The notes under the pieces were generated by a model, which was not told where the DNA came from, did not search any database, and was given only the letters and a program-made list of their open reading frames with translations. Shown here in pieces: positions 35,115 to 44,298 of a stretch of 64,000 bases of DNA. The DNA is from Lachnospiraceae bacterium (lineage in GTDB: Bacteria > Bacillota > Clostridia > Lachnospirales > Lachnospiraceae): the NCBI GenBank assembly GCA_024696945.1, contig JAILGF010000185.1:1-64000 (forward strand). Reading direction: 5' to 3'. Both the position numbers and the translations under genes were made by a program. Position 1 is the first letter of the stretch; each line of letters starts with the position of its first letter.

Positions 35115-36602
35115 TCACGATCCTGTCGGATTACTCTTTGCTTCTTCGTTAATAAAATCCGTAAACTGTTCTACAAGTCCTTTGTCGAGCTTACCCTCAT
35201 CCGCCATGGAAGCGAGTATTGAGAGAGCTCTCTCTTTTGATAATGCCTTTTTGTATGGACGGTCATCTGCGGTAAGCGAATCAAAGATATCTGCTATAGT
35301 AAGAATCCTAACTTCAAGGGGAAGATCATCGGCCGTAAGTCCGTTCGGATAACCGCTTCCGTCCAAATATTCATGGTGTGCTGCCGCAAATTTGCGGACG
35401 AGCTTATAATTATCCTGGAATTCGATCTTTGAAAGAATCTTATCTGTATACACAACGTGCATTTCAATGATCTTACGTTCCTCTGCGGTAAGAGTACCTT
35501 TGACAATCAGCATTTCATGAAGCTCTTCGTCGGTTAGGAATTCTACGGTTTCATTGTTATCTCTGTCAACAATAACAAGCTTCTTTAAACCCTTGATAGC
35601 CTCGAGCTTTTCCGGGGACAGGTATGGAGCGGTATTACAGGTTCGTATAAGCTCCTTGCCTTCTTTTAATGTATTACTCTCTTCATGATATTTTTCCTCG
35701 GAAATGATTTTATCATACAGATCGATCTTAAGCAATGCTTCAAAATATTTCCATCTGCTCTCCATAATGGGGAGACGCCAGTCAAGCCTGTCAGGCTTAT
35801 TCATTATTTCGATGGGAGTAATGAGCTTACCCACATCATGCAGCATAGCGGCCATCCGCAGCTGTTCACGCTCACTGTCCGTGATATGTTCAAAATCCGA
35901 ACGTTCCTTTTCTTCACGCATCAGGAATTTTGCAAATTTGTTGCAATAAGCAGCCACGTTATAGGTATGATTTGCATTGTAAGGGGTTCTTTCGTCAATA
36001 GCCGTTGTAAGGGAACGGACGAAGGAGTATAACATTTTTCTCAATTGGCGGACCAGGATCATGTTCGATAATGAGATGGCCGCCTCTGACGCAATGGAGA
36101 AAACAATGCTTTCACTATCTACCGAAAAGCAGGTGATATCACCGTTTTCGTCCAGCGCATTTATAAGCTGGATAACACCGATCACCTTGTTGTCGTGGTC
36201 TATAAGAGGCACAACAAGCATGGATTGTGTATGGTAACCTGTAATCTTGTCATATTTTCTTGGTCCCTGCCAATCGAAGGAGAAGTCGTTATACACATCC
36301 AGGATATTTACGGTCTCCTTGTAAATAGCAGAGTGGGCGCAGACATATTTATCGTCGAGCTCCACCGGAGGCATGGAATCTATGGGTTCACCCTCGCCTC
36401 CGCGGTAAACGTTCATTGTATTGTTTCTGAGGATCATGAATTCGAGCTTATCATCCTTAAGTATGTAAAGCGTTCCGGCGTCACACCCGGAAAGCTCCAT
36501 ACATTCACTAAGGAGATAATCAAGAAGCTTGGAATAGTTTTTCTCAGCTGTGAGATTTATTGCTATATCCAGGATCCTCTTAAGATCATTTGTTATTTTC
36601 AT
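35115..36602 (-). CDS. GAF-HD-GYP cyclic-di-GMP phosphodiesterase-like protein
   Basis: The 495-residue cytoplasmic protein joins an N-terminal GAF domain (about 15-180: MELSGCDAGTLYILKDDKLEF, VPLIDHDNKVIGVIQLIN) to an HD-GYP domain (200-480). The metal motif HDVGK and signature HHEYLDGSGYPNGL are present; the usual second residue after HHE, Arg, is Tyr here. Between them lies an ~80-residue insert absent from minimal HD-GYP domains. HD-GYP proteins hydrolyse c-di-GMP or related cyclic nucleotides; the neighbouring cyclase makes that coupling plausible. It lies 35 bp upstream of the FecR gene and 10 bp downstream of the TIM-barrel gene, in an operon. Confidence 0.9.
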   Translation of the reverse strand: MKITNDLKRILDIAINLTAEKNYSKLLDYLLSECMELSGCDAGTLYILKDDKLEFMILRNNTMNVYRGGEGEPIDSMPPVELDDKYVCAHSAIYKETVNILDVYNDFSFDWQGPRKYDKITGYHTQSMLVVPLIDHDNKVIGVIQLINALDENGDITCFSVDSESIVFSIASEAAISLSNMILVRQLRKMLYSFVRSLTTAIDERTPYNANHTYNVAAYCNKFAKFLMREEKERSDFEHITDSEREQLRMAAMLHDVGKLITPIEIMNKPDRLDWRLPIMESRWKYFEALLKIDLYDKIISEEKYHEESNTLKEGKELIRTCNTAPYLSPEKLEAIKGLKKLVIVDRDNNETVEFLTDEELHEMLIVKGTLTAEERKIIEMHVVYTDKILSKIEFQDNYKLVRKFAAAHHEYLDGSGYPNGLTADDLPLEVRILTIADIFDSLTADDRPYKKALSKERALSILASMADEGKLDKGLVEQFTDFINEEAKSNPTGS

Positions 36603-36612
36603 CTATTTTCCT

Positions 36613-37386
36613 TTACTCCATAAACCCCATAGCTTTAAGAAATCCGATCGATGCATCAAGTCTTTCTCTGGTTGAAACCTCTATCAGAACAGATGGATTC
36701 AGCTTAAAAAGCTTTTCGCATTTAAGAACGGACCAGTCGATTTTTCCGCTGCCTACCGCAAGATGCAGATCTTCGCAGCCATCGTTATCATTTATATGTA
36801 TATGCTTTATGAATCCCTCAAGTGTTCCTATCCATTCTCCGACAGGTACCTGTGAAAGAAAGGCATGAGCAATATCTAAGCATATTCCGAAATTCGGCAG
36901 CTCCTTCATTCCTTCTGCAACCCTTCCGATGAGCTCGGGCGATTCATCAAACATATTTTCCAGATAGATATTTATATCGGGATGATTTTGGCATTTTTCG
37001 GTCCAGTAGAGAATATTGGCATCCACCCAGTTATCCCTGTAGGGAACAGATTTAAAATCCGTAAGATAATTGGTATGGAAAACAACACCTCTTGCATTTA
37101 AGGCTTCAGCGATCTCTATGCTCTGGGAAACCCGGTAGTCTGAGGCATTCCTTATAAGAGGATCGGAGCTTGAAACTGTGATATCGAAAAAAGCTCCGTG
37201 TACGGTATCGTTGGAGGTATCCCTGTTAAGGCTACGGTATATACTTATTATTTCCTTTATTTTTTCATTGTCTTCCAAAACCGTAGGATTAAAAAATTCG
37301 TTATACTCAAAAACCAGCTTTTCCTTTTCAGCCAGCTCTGCCCAGTCTTCAGCTTCCCTGTAATCGGGAATACATTCAAGTATCAT
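36613..37386 (-). CDS. Sugar phosphate isomerase/epimerase-like TIM-barrel protein
   Basis: A 257-residue AP-endonuclease-2/xylose-isomerase-like TIM barrel. The typical pattern is seen: EYNEFFNPT, RGVVFHTNYLTDFKS, INIYLENMFDESPELIG (metal Glu), FGICLDIAHAFLSQ (Asp/His), IKHIHINDNDG (His) and VLIEVSTRERLDAS. Substrate unknown; family members isomerise or epimerise sugars or act as endonuclease IV-like metal enzymes. It sits between the cyclase (22 bp) and GAF-HD-GYP gene (10 bp). Why a sugar enzyme lies inside a signalling operon is not clear. Confidence 0.85.
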   Translation of the reverse strand: MILECIPDYREAEDWAELAEKEKLVFEYNEFFNPTVLEDNEKIKEIISIYRSLNRDTSNDTVHGAFFDITVSSSDPLIRNASDYRVSQSIEIAEALNARGVVFHTNYLTDFKSVPYRDNWVDANILYWTEKCQNHPDINIYLENMFDESPELIGRVAEGMKELPNFGICLDIAHAFLSQVPVGEWIGTLEGFIKHIHINDNDGCEDLHLAVGSGKIDWSVLKCEKLFKLNPSVLIEVSTRERLDASIGFLKAMGFME

Positions 37387-37408
37387 AAACCTCTCCGCTT
37401 GTTTTACT

Positions 37409-39379
37409 TTATCGTTTTACATTATCGTCATTTTCTTTTAAATGTTTAACCCTGTATACAAAAATTTTGTTGGATTTACCTTTAAGAGGAATCTCGCCGA
37501 CATCCTCAGTCTCGATCCTTCCTTCAAGACGCTTCTTAACTTCTTCGCTGATCAGGATCTCACCCGCCTTAGCATTGCTCTCAAGACGTGAAGCGGTATT
37601 AACGGTATCACCTATGGCGGTATAGTCCATTCGGAAGTTGCTTCCTATATTACCGATAATAGCTTGGCCGCAGTTAACACCGATACCATAGCTTACCTTT
37701 TTGCCAAAGCGTTCCATAAGCTTTTCTCCCAAGGCTTCGGAAGCCTTAGCTATGTCACACGCAGTTGCTACCGCACGGTATACATAGTCATCTAGATCAA
37801 AAGGAGAGTTGAAAACCGCCATGGCAGCATCGCCTATGAACTTATCAAGAGTTCCTTTGTTTTTAAAGATGGCATCGGTTATAACTCCGAAATATTCGTT
37901 CAGGATCTCAACCACCTCTTCGGGAGCAAGGTTCTCTGACATGGTTGTAAAACCTCTTATATCTACGAAAAGAACCGCAATATCCTTATTCCTTCCACCG
38001 AGATGCAGCTCATAAGAACCGGATTCCGCTACATCATCAACAATTTCAGGTGCCACGTACATTCGGAAGGCGTTGTTTATCTTTACCCTTTCTGCACGGA
38101 CCGAAATGTAGTGGAAAACTACTATTCCTATGACAAGCATGATACATGCAAATATCATGTGCACAAGCATGATGTAGATTCCGTTGTTATAAAGGATAAG
38201 GGAAACAATCAAGTGTAATATAAGCGTACCAAGGCTTATAAGGATACCCTTTATAATAGTAACGGAAAGCATTGCAAAAGCAAGTCCCGCTGAGATCAGA
38301 CCGTAGATTACAGCCATTAGGGTTTTGTTGGCATCTGTCTGATACCGGTCTGCAAATGTGGCCTCCATGATGTTTGCATGTATTTCAACACCGTACATTC
38401 TGGATTCTCCGTTGTCACCGGTTATAAGAACACTAAAATCATCACCGAAACCTGAAGCATAGCATCCTACAAGCATAATATTGTTTTCAAAACTTCTGGG
38501 ATCTACTTCACCTGTAAGGATATCGATAAGGGAAACCCATCCGAATCCTCCCTGAGCTTCAAAAAATGAAAATCTGTAGATGTTATTTTCTTCATTTGAA
38601 TAATCCGGAAGAACTAGATTTGCATAATCAGGATGGAAGGAAGAATACTCTTCATCATTAGCGGTGTTTTCGGCAAATTTTTTTAAGGTACTTATTGCAA
38701 GACTGTCGTACCACTTGCCTTCAAACCACGTTCCTGTAATGGTTGTGGTAATATAGTCATACTGATCGGGCTGGCAATTGACGAGACCGAGGTCTACAAC
38801 ATTTTTCAGTTCATCATAAGGAAGCGAAACAGAATCTATGTGTGCTACAAGGTCAGTTATTGAAAGCTTGTTCCTTCCGCTTCCTTTTTCCGAATAATTG
38901 GCTTTGATCCCTGCAATAATGTTGCCGTATTTTGCGGCAGCATCGGCGAGCGCTGTGTCGCCGGCCTCATCCTTGTAACCGGAAAACAGTATATCGAAGG
39001 CAATAACAGAAGGAGCATTCCCTGATCCGTCCAGCTTTTCTATAAGATCGGCATAAACCTGTCTGCTCCATTCCTGCGGCTGACCTAAAGCATCTATCGT
39101 CTTTTCGTCTATTCTTACTATAGTAATGGGAAGGACGCTTACGGATCTGGCCTGGTATATAGTGTCTGAAACACGTATGTTAAAATTGTTGATGAATTCG
39201 ATATCCGAACGCGCCAAAAGAAAGACGCATATGCCGACGAGTACAGATACGCCTATCTTTATCCTAATATCGAGATTCTTGTGTTTAAACCGCTGTTTAT
39301 TATTCGTCTTCTTCGTCTCCGAACATTTCGTCAAATTCTTCGTCATCCATGAGGGCGTCGAAGGCTTCGCTGGCGGCAT
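37409..39379 (-). CDS. CHASE2-domain adenylate cyclase (class III)
   Basis: The ~656-residue membrane receptor has one anchor near 45-62, an extracellular CHASE2 sensor (about 65-350: SVLPITIVRIDEKTIDALGQ, WSRQVYADLIEKLDG, YGVEIHANIMEA), three further helices (350-440) and a class III cyclase domain (about 465-645). Metal Asp lies in LFVDIRGFTT, then KFIGDAAMAVFNSP, GIGVNCGQAIIGNIGS and DYTAIGDTVNTASRL. Lys in DKFIGDA and Asp in MDYTAIG fit an ATP, not GTP, cyclase. The start is uncertain: ATG 39379 has GAGG six bases upstream but overlaps DUF1292; ATG 39346 is an alternative. It may feed the adjacent HD-GYP phosphodiesterase. Confidence 0.9.
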   Translation of the reverse strand: MPPAKPSTPSWMTKNLTKCSETKKTNNKQRFKHKNLDIRIKIGVSVLVGICVFLLARSDIEFINNFNIRVSDTIYQARSVSVLPITIVRIDEKTIDALGQPQEWSRQVYADLIEKLDGSGNAPSVIAFDILFSGYKDEAGDTALADAAAKYGNIIAGIKANYSEKGSGRNKLSITDLVAHIDSVSLPYDELKNVVDLGLVNCQPDQYDYITTTITGTWFEGKWYDSLAISTLKKFAENTANDEEYSSFHPDYANLVLPDYSNEENNIYRFSFFEAQGGFGWVSLIDILTGEVDPRSFENNIMLVGCYASGFGDDFSVLITGDNGESRMYGVEIHANIMEATFADRYQTDANKTLMAVIYGLISAGLAFAMLSVTIIKGILISLGTLILHLIVSLILYNNGIYIMLVHMIFACIMLVIGIVVFHYISVRAERVKINNAFRMYVAPEIVDDVAESGSYELHLGGRNKDIAVLFVDIRGFTTMSENLAPEEVVEILNEYFGVITDAIFKNKGTLDKFIGDAAMAVFNSPFDLDDYVYRAVATACDIAKASEALGEKLMERFGKKVSYGIGVNCGQAIIGNIGSNFRMDYTAIGDTVNTASRLESNAKAGEILISEEVKKRLEGRIETEDVGEIPLKGKSNKIFVYRVKHLKENDDNVKR

Positions 39380-39623
39380 CAAATTCCTCGTCGCTTTCGA
39401 TGTCGTCTAAATCATAGTTGCCTTCACCGTTGTCAATAAAGCGGTAGAGAAGGAAATCTCCGTCAGGGTCATCCTCGGGAAGAAGGGCAATATAGTCCCT
39501 GTCCTCGCAGGGGAAGATGGCGATGACGTCGCAGGTCATTTCCTTTCCATCCTCTAATGTGAGGGTCACCTGGTCAAATGCGTCATCCATTTCGTCGGGG
39601 TTTAGATTGTTGTTCTCACTCAT
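39300..39623 (-). CDS. DUF1292 protein
   Basis: A 107-residue acidic protein of the DUF1292 family (VTLTLEDGKEMTCDVIAIFPCEDRDYIALLPEDDPDGDFLLYRFIDNGEGNYDLDDIESDEEFDAA). Members are cytosolic and of unknown role; many Firmicutes carry one near yrrK/yrvC-like genes. The C-terminus is strikingly acidic (FDALMDDEEFDEMFGDEEDE) and the gene's 3' end overlaps the cyclase start. GGAG lies upstream of its ATG. Probably translationally coupled to the cyclase. Confidence 0.88.
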   Translation of the reverse strand: MSENNNLNPDEMDDAFDQVTLTLEDGKEMTCDVIAIFPCEDRDYIALLPEDDPDGDFLLYRFIDNGEGNYDLDDIESDEEFDAASEAFDALMDDEEFDEMFGDEEDE

Positions 39624-39673
39624 AACAGTTACTCTCCTATATATTTTTACATTACAAAAATTTACAATAATGA

Positions 39674-40990
39674 TTATTCGGGCTTATTGTTTATTATTGC
39701 TGAATCCATGATAATGGACTCTGCCTTGTCATGGAGTACATAGCCCCTTACGGTTTCATTCGTCAGATCCTCGCCTACCTGCTGATAAACCTCTTCCTTG
39801 GAAGTAAATCCATAATTATCTATAAATGTCTCTTGGAACATCTGATCAAATTCTTCATCGCTGCAGGTGAGATTTTCGACATTTGCAATCTCATCGAGAA
39901 GTGCGTTGTATTTAACCGAAAGAGTGGTTTCTTCCTCAACGATGGCAAGATATTCGTCTTCGGTCACGCCCCAGATATATCCAAAATATACCGCACCTGA
40001 AACTCCGTACATGCTCTGGTACAGGGAATCGTAATAATCTATGCAATCCTGGATCTCATATGCGATCTGTTCATCTATCTGGCCTCCGAAGGTTGCATTG
40101 TCAATGACCTTCTGGATGATGTCATTGTTTACCTTTGAGTCCGCATACTCAACAGCTTGACGTTCAAGCTCAGTCTTAGCGGCAGCCCTGTAGTCCTCAA
40201 TGGAAGCATACTCCGAATTTGCTGCTACCAGTTCGTCGGTAAGCTCGGGAACTACATATTCGTAAGCTTCGTTGATGTTTACAAGGAAATTGACTGCTTT
40301 TCCGGCATGATCTGGATTGTTGGGGTAGGGGTCGGGAAATGTTAGATCAAGGGATACCGAATCTCCGATATTTTTGCCGACCAATCCGTCCTCAAAACCG
40401 TTGATAAAGGTTCCTGAGCCAAGCTCAAGTTCCATCCCTGTAGCAGATCCGCCGTCAAAAACTTCTCCGTCCATGGTTCCGACATAATCAATGACTGCGA
40501 TATCCCCGTCTCTTAAAGCTCTGCCCGATACGGCTTGTTTCTCCGTAAGAGTCTCAGCTAAGTAAGTAAGTGCTCCTTCAATGTCTTCCTCGGTGACGTC
40601 GGGTACTTCATAATCTACCTCGATACCCTTGTACTGGCCGAGTTCAACGGTAACGTTAAATTTAGGTTCTTCGGGAAGCGTGGTAATTTCATCGGAGGTA
40701 CCGTTTTCGGTTCCGTTGACGTCGCCGTTTACATTTGGATCGGCCGATATGGTTGTTTCAATTTTTGTTGGGTCTGCTGATGAAGAAATGGGTTTATCGT
40801 CTTTGCTTGCTAGCTTTACAATGATAAATATGATCAGTCCGATTATTACCAGACCAAGAGCAACAACCACTCCTACAAGCACCTTTGAACTTCCCGCGGG
40901 CGCGGCGGTGGGAGAGTAAGAAGTAGGATTGTTGGTTTCGAGCTCATTTTCAACCTGGGTTTCAAGCTCGTTTTCATTTTGATCGTTCAT
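39674..40990 (-). CDS. Membrane-anchored trigger-factor-like FKBP peptidyl-prolyl isomerase
   Basis: The 438-residue protein has an acidic cytosolic N-terminus (MNDQNENELETQVENELETN), one transmembrane helix at 37-62 (VLVGVVVALGLVIIGLIIFI) and an extracellular part that copies trigger factor without its ribosome-binding domain. An FKBP-type domain (about 140-240: DGDIAVIDYVGTMDGEVFDG, LGSGTFINGFEDGLVGKNIG) is followed by a trigger-factor C-terminal helical domain (PELTDELVAANSEYASIEDYR to the end). Likely a prolyl isomerase and chaperone for exported proteins. ATG 40990 has AAAGGA eight bases upstream. Upstream of DUF1292 by 50 bp on the same strand. Confidence 0.88.
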   Translation of the reverse strand: MNDQNENELETQVENELETNNPTSYSPTAAPAGSSKVLVGVVVALGLVIIGLIIFIIVKLASKDDKPISSSADPTKIETTISADPNVNGDVNGTENGTSDEITTLPEEPKFNVTVELGQYKGIEVDYEVPDVTEEDIEGALTYLAETLTEKQAVSGRALRDGDIAVIDYVGTMDGEVFDGGSATGMELELGSGTFINGFEDGLVGKNIGDSVSLDLTFPDPYPNNPDHAGKAVNFLVNINEAYEYVVPELTDELVAANSEYASIEDYRAAAKTELERQAVEYADSKVNNDIIQKVIDNATFGGQIDEQIAYEIQDCIDYYDSLYQSMYGVSGAVYFGYIWGVTEDEYLAIVEEETTLSVKYNALLDEIANVENLTCSDEEFDQMFQETFIDNYGFTSKEEVYQQVGEDLTNETVRGYVLHDKAESIIMDSAIINNKPE

Positions 40991-41022
40991 TTTGATAGTC
41001 CTTTCTTTTATTGGATTATTTC

Positions 41023-41946
41023 TTAGTATGACATCTGCCATCTTCCGGAGGCACCACATGGGAGTACCAGTCCGGAGGATGATACAGGAAGCCCTATTTC
41101 GTCTGCTTCCGTTTTGCCACCGAAGCGTTTGGCAATAAGATAATTTATCATATATGAAAGCACTGCGGGCTGAAGTCCTGTGGTATAGGAATTGATAAGG
41201 AAAAATACCGGTTTTTCGCTTAAGATTTTCGTGCACAGTTCAACAAAAGGGAAAAGACTTTCTTCCAGCTTCCATATTTCTCCCTTAGGTCCTCTTCCGT
41301 AAGAAGGGGGATCCATTATTATGGCATCGTAGCGGTTCCCACGCCGTATCTCACGCTCAACAAATTTCTGGCAGTCATCCACGAGATATCGTATAGGCGC
41401 ATCGGCGAGTCCTGAAGAAGCAGCATTTTCCTTTGCCCAGTTCACCATTCCCTTTGATGCATCTACATGCGTTACGCTTATGGGGCTTGACTGACCGTCA
41501 CCGGGATTTGCTCTGTGGATATATCCTTCAGCTGCGCATGCTAAGGTTGCTCCTCCTGTATATGCAAAAAGGTTAAGTACCTTGAATTCCCTTCCGGGGT
41601 TTTTACTAATGGCTTCTTTTAAAATGCCTCTCATCCAGTCCCAGTTAACAGCTTGTTCAGGGAACAAACCCGTGTGCTTAAAACTGAAGGGTTTAAGATT
41701 AAATTTTAGATCCAGGTAGCCTATGCTCCACTGCTCGGGAAGGTCAAAGAATTCCCATTCACCTCCGCCCTTTGTACTGCGGTGGTAGTGAGCGTTTAGC
41801 TTACCCCACAGGGAAGGCTCTTTGGGAGTATTCCATATTACCTGAGGATCCGGCCTGAGCAGTCGGTATTTTCCCCATCGCTCGAGCTTTTCTCCTTCAG
41901 AGCAGTCCAGGACCTCATAGTCCTTCCAGTTGTCTGCAAGCCACAT
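41023..41946 (-). CDS. Class I SAM-dependent RNA methyltransferase (RlmK/RlmI-like)
   Basis: The 307-residue Rossmann methyltransferase has FKHTGLFPEQAVNWDWM before the fold, the SAM loop VLNLFAYTGGATLACAAEG, VTHVDASKGMVNWAKENA and the catalytic-region MDPPSYGRGPKGEIWKLEE. These match the RlmI/RlmK-type rRNA methyltransferases (PF10672). I choose ATG 41946, nine bases after AAGGAG; the longer reading frame runs into the intergenic repeat. The target base is unknown. The trigger-factor-like gene lies 32 bp downstream. Confidence 0.87.
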   Translation of the reverse strand: MWLADNWKDYEVLDCSEGEKLERWGKYRLLRPDPQVIWNTPKEPSLWGKLNAHYHRSTKGGGEWEFFDLPEQWSIGYLDLKFNLKPFSFKHTGLFPEQAVNWDWMRGILKEAISKNPGREFKVLNLFAYTGGATLACAAEGYIHRANPGDGQSSPISVTHVDASKGMVNWAKENAASSGLADAPIRYLVDDCQKFVEREIRRGNRYDAIIMDPPSYGRGPKGEIWKLEESLFPFVELCTKILSEKPVFFLINSYTTGLQPAVLSYMINYLIAKRFGGKTEADEIGLPVSSSGLVLPCGASGRWQMSY

Positions 41947-41983
41947 GGTTTGGTTCTCCTTGTACTGATTACAAATATCGTCA

Positions 41984-42097
41984 GCTACTATCCACGTCTG
42001 TCCAATCCGCACTCATAATCCATCCGGCTTCGCCGTATGTCGCTGCTTCGCAGCTTATGATTACTCGTGCGTCTTGCCCAGCCTCAGAGATAGTAGC
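41984..42097. repeat. Palindromic REP-like element
   Basis: Outer 9-bp arms GCTACTATC (41984-41992) and GATAGTAGC (42089-42097) enclose two tight hairpins, CGGC-TTC-GCCG and GCTGC-TTC-GCAGC, inside CATAA...TTATG. It fills the gap between the methyltransferase and histidine kinase genes. The TGC-TTC-GCA core recurs at 45439, 50845 and 51466. Confidence 0.55.
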
Positions 42098-42101
42098 GTT
42101 C

Positions 42102-43574
42102 TCACATGTCTTCTTCGTAGATTTCATCAAATGTAAAGATGAATTCGGTTCCCTTGCCGGGAGTGCTCTTTACATCGATTGTTCCGCCATGCTTCAGCGC
42201 GATCTGCTTGGCTATGGGAAGACCAAGACCGGTGCCTTTAGCGTTCTGGCGGAGCTTTGATTTATAGAATTTGTCGAAAATGTTCGGAAGTTCTTCCTCA
42301 CTGATGCCTATTCCTTCATCCCTTATGCTGCATATTATCTTACGTTTAACGGAGGTAAGATTTAAGTGGATGGTCTTTCCGGGATCCGAGAATTTGATCG
42401 CATTGTCTAAGATTACGATAAACATCTGGCGGAGTCTGTCGTAATCGCCCATGATCATATATACGTTGCTCTCACGGTGCATTAGGATCTGTATACCCCG
42501 TTCGGCGCTTATCGCTAGGGCGGAACGTACAACCTCGTCGAAGATATGTACGAGATTGACCGGTTCAGCATCTATCTTGAAATCGGGGTTCTGCATCTTT
42601 GAAAGAGTAAGAAGATCGTCTACAAGGCGCTGCATGCTCTTACATTCTGCAAGGATCCTGTTGTTGTACTGAGCAACCTTATCCGGGTCGGTAACAACTC
42701 CGTCAACCATTGATTCCGTATAAGCACGGACAACCGCGATGGGAGTGCGCAGCTCGTGGGAAACATTGGCAAAGAAATCCTGACGCATCTGTTCCAGATT
42801 GTTTGCTTCCTGCTGGTTTTGATACAGCCTGTCGGAAAGCATATCGATGCTTTTGGCCATCTCACCGATCTCATCATCTCTTTTGAGATTTGTTTTAACG
42901 GAATAATCACCGTTCTGCAGGGAAGTTGTCACTGCTTTTATCTTCATCACAGGTCTTGTTATCTGGCTTGCAAACAAGGCAGATACGATTATGGTAACCA
43001 GAAATCCGACGATAACGCTTGTAAGGACCATTTTAAAACCGGTACTTCTTACTTCGTCAACGTCAGACATTTCCTCAATGATGATAAGGGCACCGCAAAC
43101 TTCGTTCCCTTTACCTTTGAGCGGTATTCCTGCGGAAATGGTGGTAGCTCCGTGTATATCACTGAAAAAGCTGGCAATTTTGGTTTTTGCTTTAAAAGCA
43201 TTGTCCAAAAGGTCGGAGAATTCAGCCTGTGACCTTACCGTTGAAAGCTTGACACTTTCTAAGACAGAGTCTATCGGACGATAGGCATCGGGATTGGATA
43301 CGATCCATATTTCTCCCGATTCGATATCGTTGAACATACTGAGGTATTCAAGCGCACCTTCAAAGTCATCGTCCAGGATAAAACTTCTCAGATTGTTGGC
43401 AACGTTATTCCCGACACGTTCAAGGTCAGTGCCTCGGTGGTCTACATTCGAGTTTGTATAGAGGTTCATGAACGTAAGCCCGAGAACCACTGCAAAGAGC
43501 AACAGAAGCACAACATAGTAGCTGAATACCCTTAAGAATATGCTGCTGATCAATTTTTTGCCCTTTAAAGCCAC
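42102..43574 (-). CDS. Sensor histidine kinase (HAMP, HisKA, HATPase)
   Basis: A 490-residue sensor kinase. Two membrane helices (about 12-36 and 175-198) enclose an extracellular sensor of ~140 residues. HAMP (about 199-250) leads to HisKA with the phosphorylated His in FFANVSHELRTPIAVV, then HATPase motifs ILDNAIKFSDPG (N), DEGIGI (G1) and GTGLGLPIAKQIALKHGG (G2). The gene overlaps or abuts the response regulator, forming a two-component pair. I prefer GTG 43574, seven bases after GAGG; ATG 43589 overlaps the regulator stop and lacks a spaced site. Confidence 0.93.
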   Translation of the reverse strand: MALKGKKLISSIFLRVFSYYVVLLLLFAVVLGLTFMNLYTNSNVDHRGTDLERVGNNVANNLRSFILDDDFEGALEYLSMFNDIESGEIWIVSNPDAYRPIDSVLESVKLSTVRSQAEFSDLLDNAFKAKTKIASFFSDIHGATTISAGIPLKGKGNEVCGALIIIEEMSDVDEVRSTGFKMVLTSVIVGFLVTIIVSALFASQITRPVMKIKAVTTSLQNGDYSVKTNLKRDDEIGEMAKSIDMLSDRLYQNQQEANNLEQMRQDFFANVSHELRTPIAVVRAYTESMVDGVVTDPDKVAQYNNRILAECKSMQRLVDDLLTLSKMQNPDFKIDAEPVNLVHIFDEVVRSALAISAERGIQILMHRESNVYMIMGDYDRLRQMFIVILDNAIKFSDPGKTIHLNLTSVKRKIICSIRDEGIGISEEELPNIFDKFYKSKLRQNAKGTGLGLPIAKQIALKHGGTIDVKSTPGKGTEFIFTFDEIYEEDM

Positions 43575-43578
43575 AGCT

Positions 43579-44283
43579 TTACCTCGCATCCTTATTTATA
43601 ACAAATTTATAGCCTGCACCCCATACGGTTTTGATGCTCCAGTCCGGATGCGGATAAGCGTCCAGCTTACCGCGGATACGCTTGATATGTGTATCGACGG
43701 TCCTGGTTTCACCGTAATAGTCATAGCCCCAGATACTGTTAAGCAGATTATCCCTTGTAAAGAGCTTTTCCGGATTATTGGCCAGAGTCCAGACGGTTTC
43801 AAGCTCTTTTTTTGTCATGCTGACCTGAACATCATCCATATACAGGGAGTATTCTTTGATGTCGATGGTCATATTTCCTATGGTAAGTCTTGTGCGTTCA
43901 CCGTCTTCTTCGTGCTCCTGACGGTTCATACGACGGAGTACCGCACGTACCCTTGCCATGACCTCGCTGGGACTGAAGGGTTTAACAATATAGTCATCCG
44001 CACCGATATCAAGCCCCATGATCCTTTCAAAATCTTCACCTCTGGCTGTTACCAGGATTACAGGAGTATCGGAAGTCTGCCTAATGTTTCTGCAAACGTC
44101 ATAACCGTCCCTCTTAGGCATCATGACATCGAGAAGCACTACGACCGGCTGGTATTCCTTGAATTTTTCAAGAGCCTCATCTCCGTCACTTGCAATCAAC
44201 GGTTCAAAGCCTTCCTTCCTTACATAATTGGACAATACATCGGTTATGTCCGGATTGTCATCAGCTATAAGAATGTATTGCAT
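43579..44283 (-). CDS. OmpR-family response regulator
   Basis: The 234-residue regulator has a receiver (1-115; acidic DDNP near 8-10, phosphorylated Asp in VVLLDVMMPKRDG near 53, Lys in DYIVKPFSPSEV) and a winged-helix DNA-binding domain (about 130-230: LTIGNMTIDIKEYSLYMDDV, LTKKELETVWTLANNPEKL, GYDYYGETRTVDTHIKRIRGKL). It pairs with the kinase just downstream. AAGGAAAG precedes the ATG. A 7-bp-arm hairpin lies in its leader (44299-44330). Layout resembles PhoP/WalR-type systems, but the target is not known. Confidence 0.95.
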   Translation of the reverse strand: MQYILIADDNPDITDVLSNYVRKEGFEPLIASDGDEALEKFKEYQPVVVLLDVMMPKRDGYDVCRNIRQTSDTPVILVTARGEDFERIMGLDIGADDYIVKPFSPSEVMARVRAVLRRMNRQEHEEDGERTRLTIGNMTIDIKEYSLYMDDVQVSMTKKELETVWTLANNPEKLFTRDNLLNSIWGYDYYGETRTVDTHIKRIRGKLDAYPHPDWSIKTVWGAGYKFVINKDAR

Positions 44284-44298
44284 ATTACTTTCCTTGAC

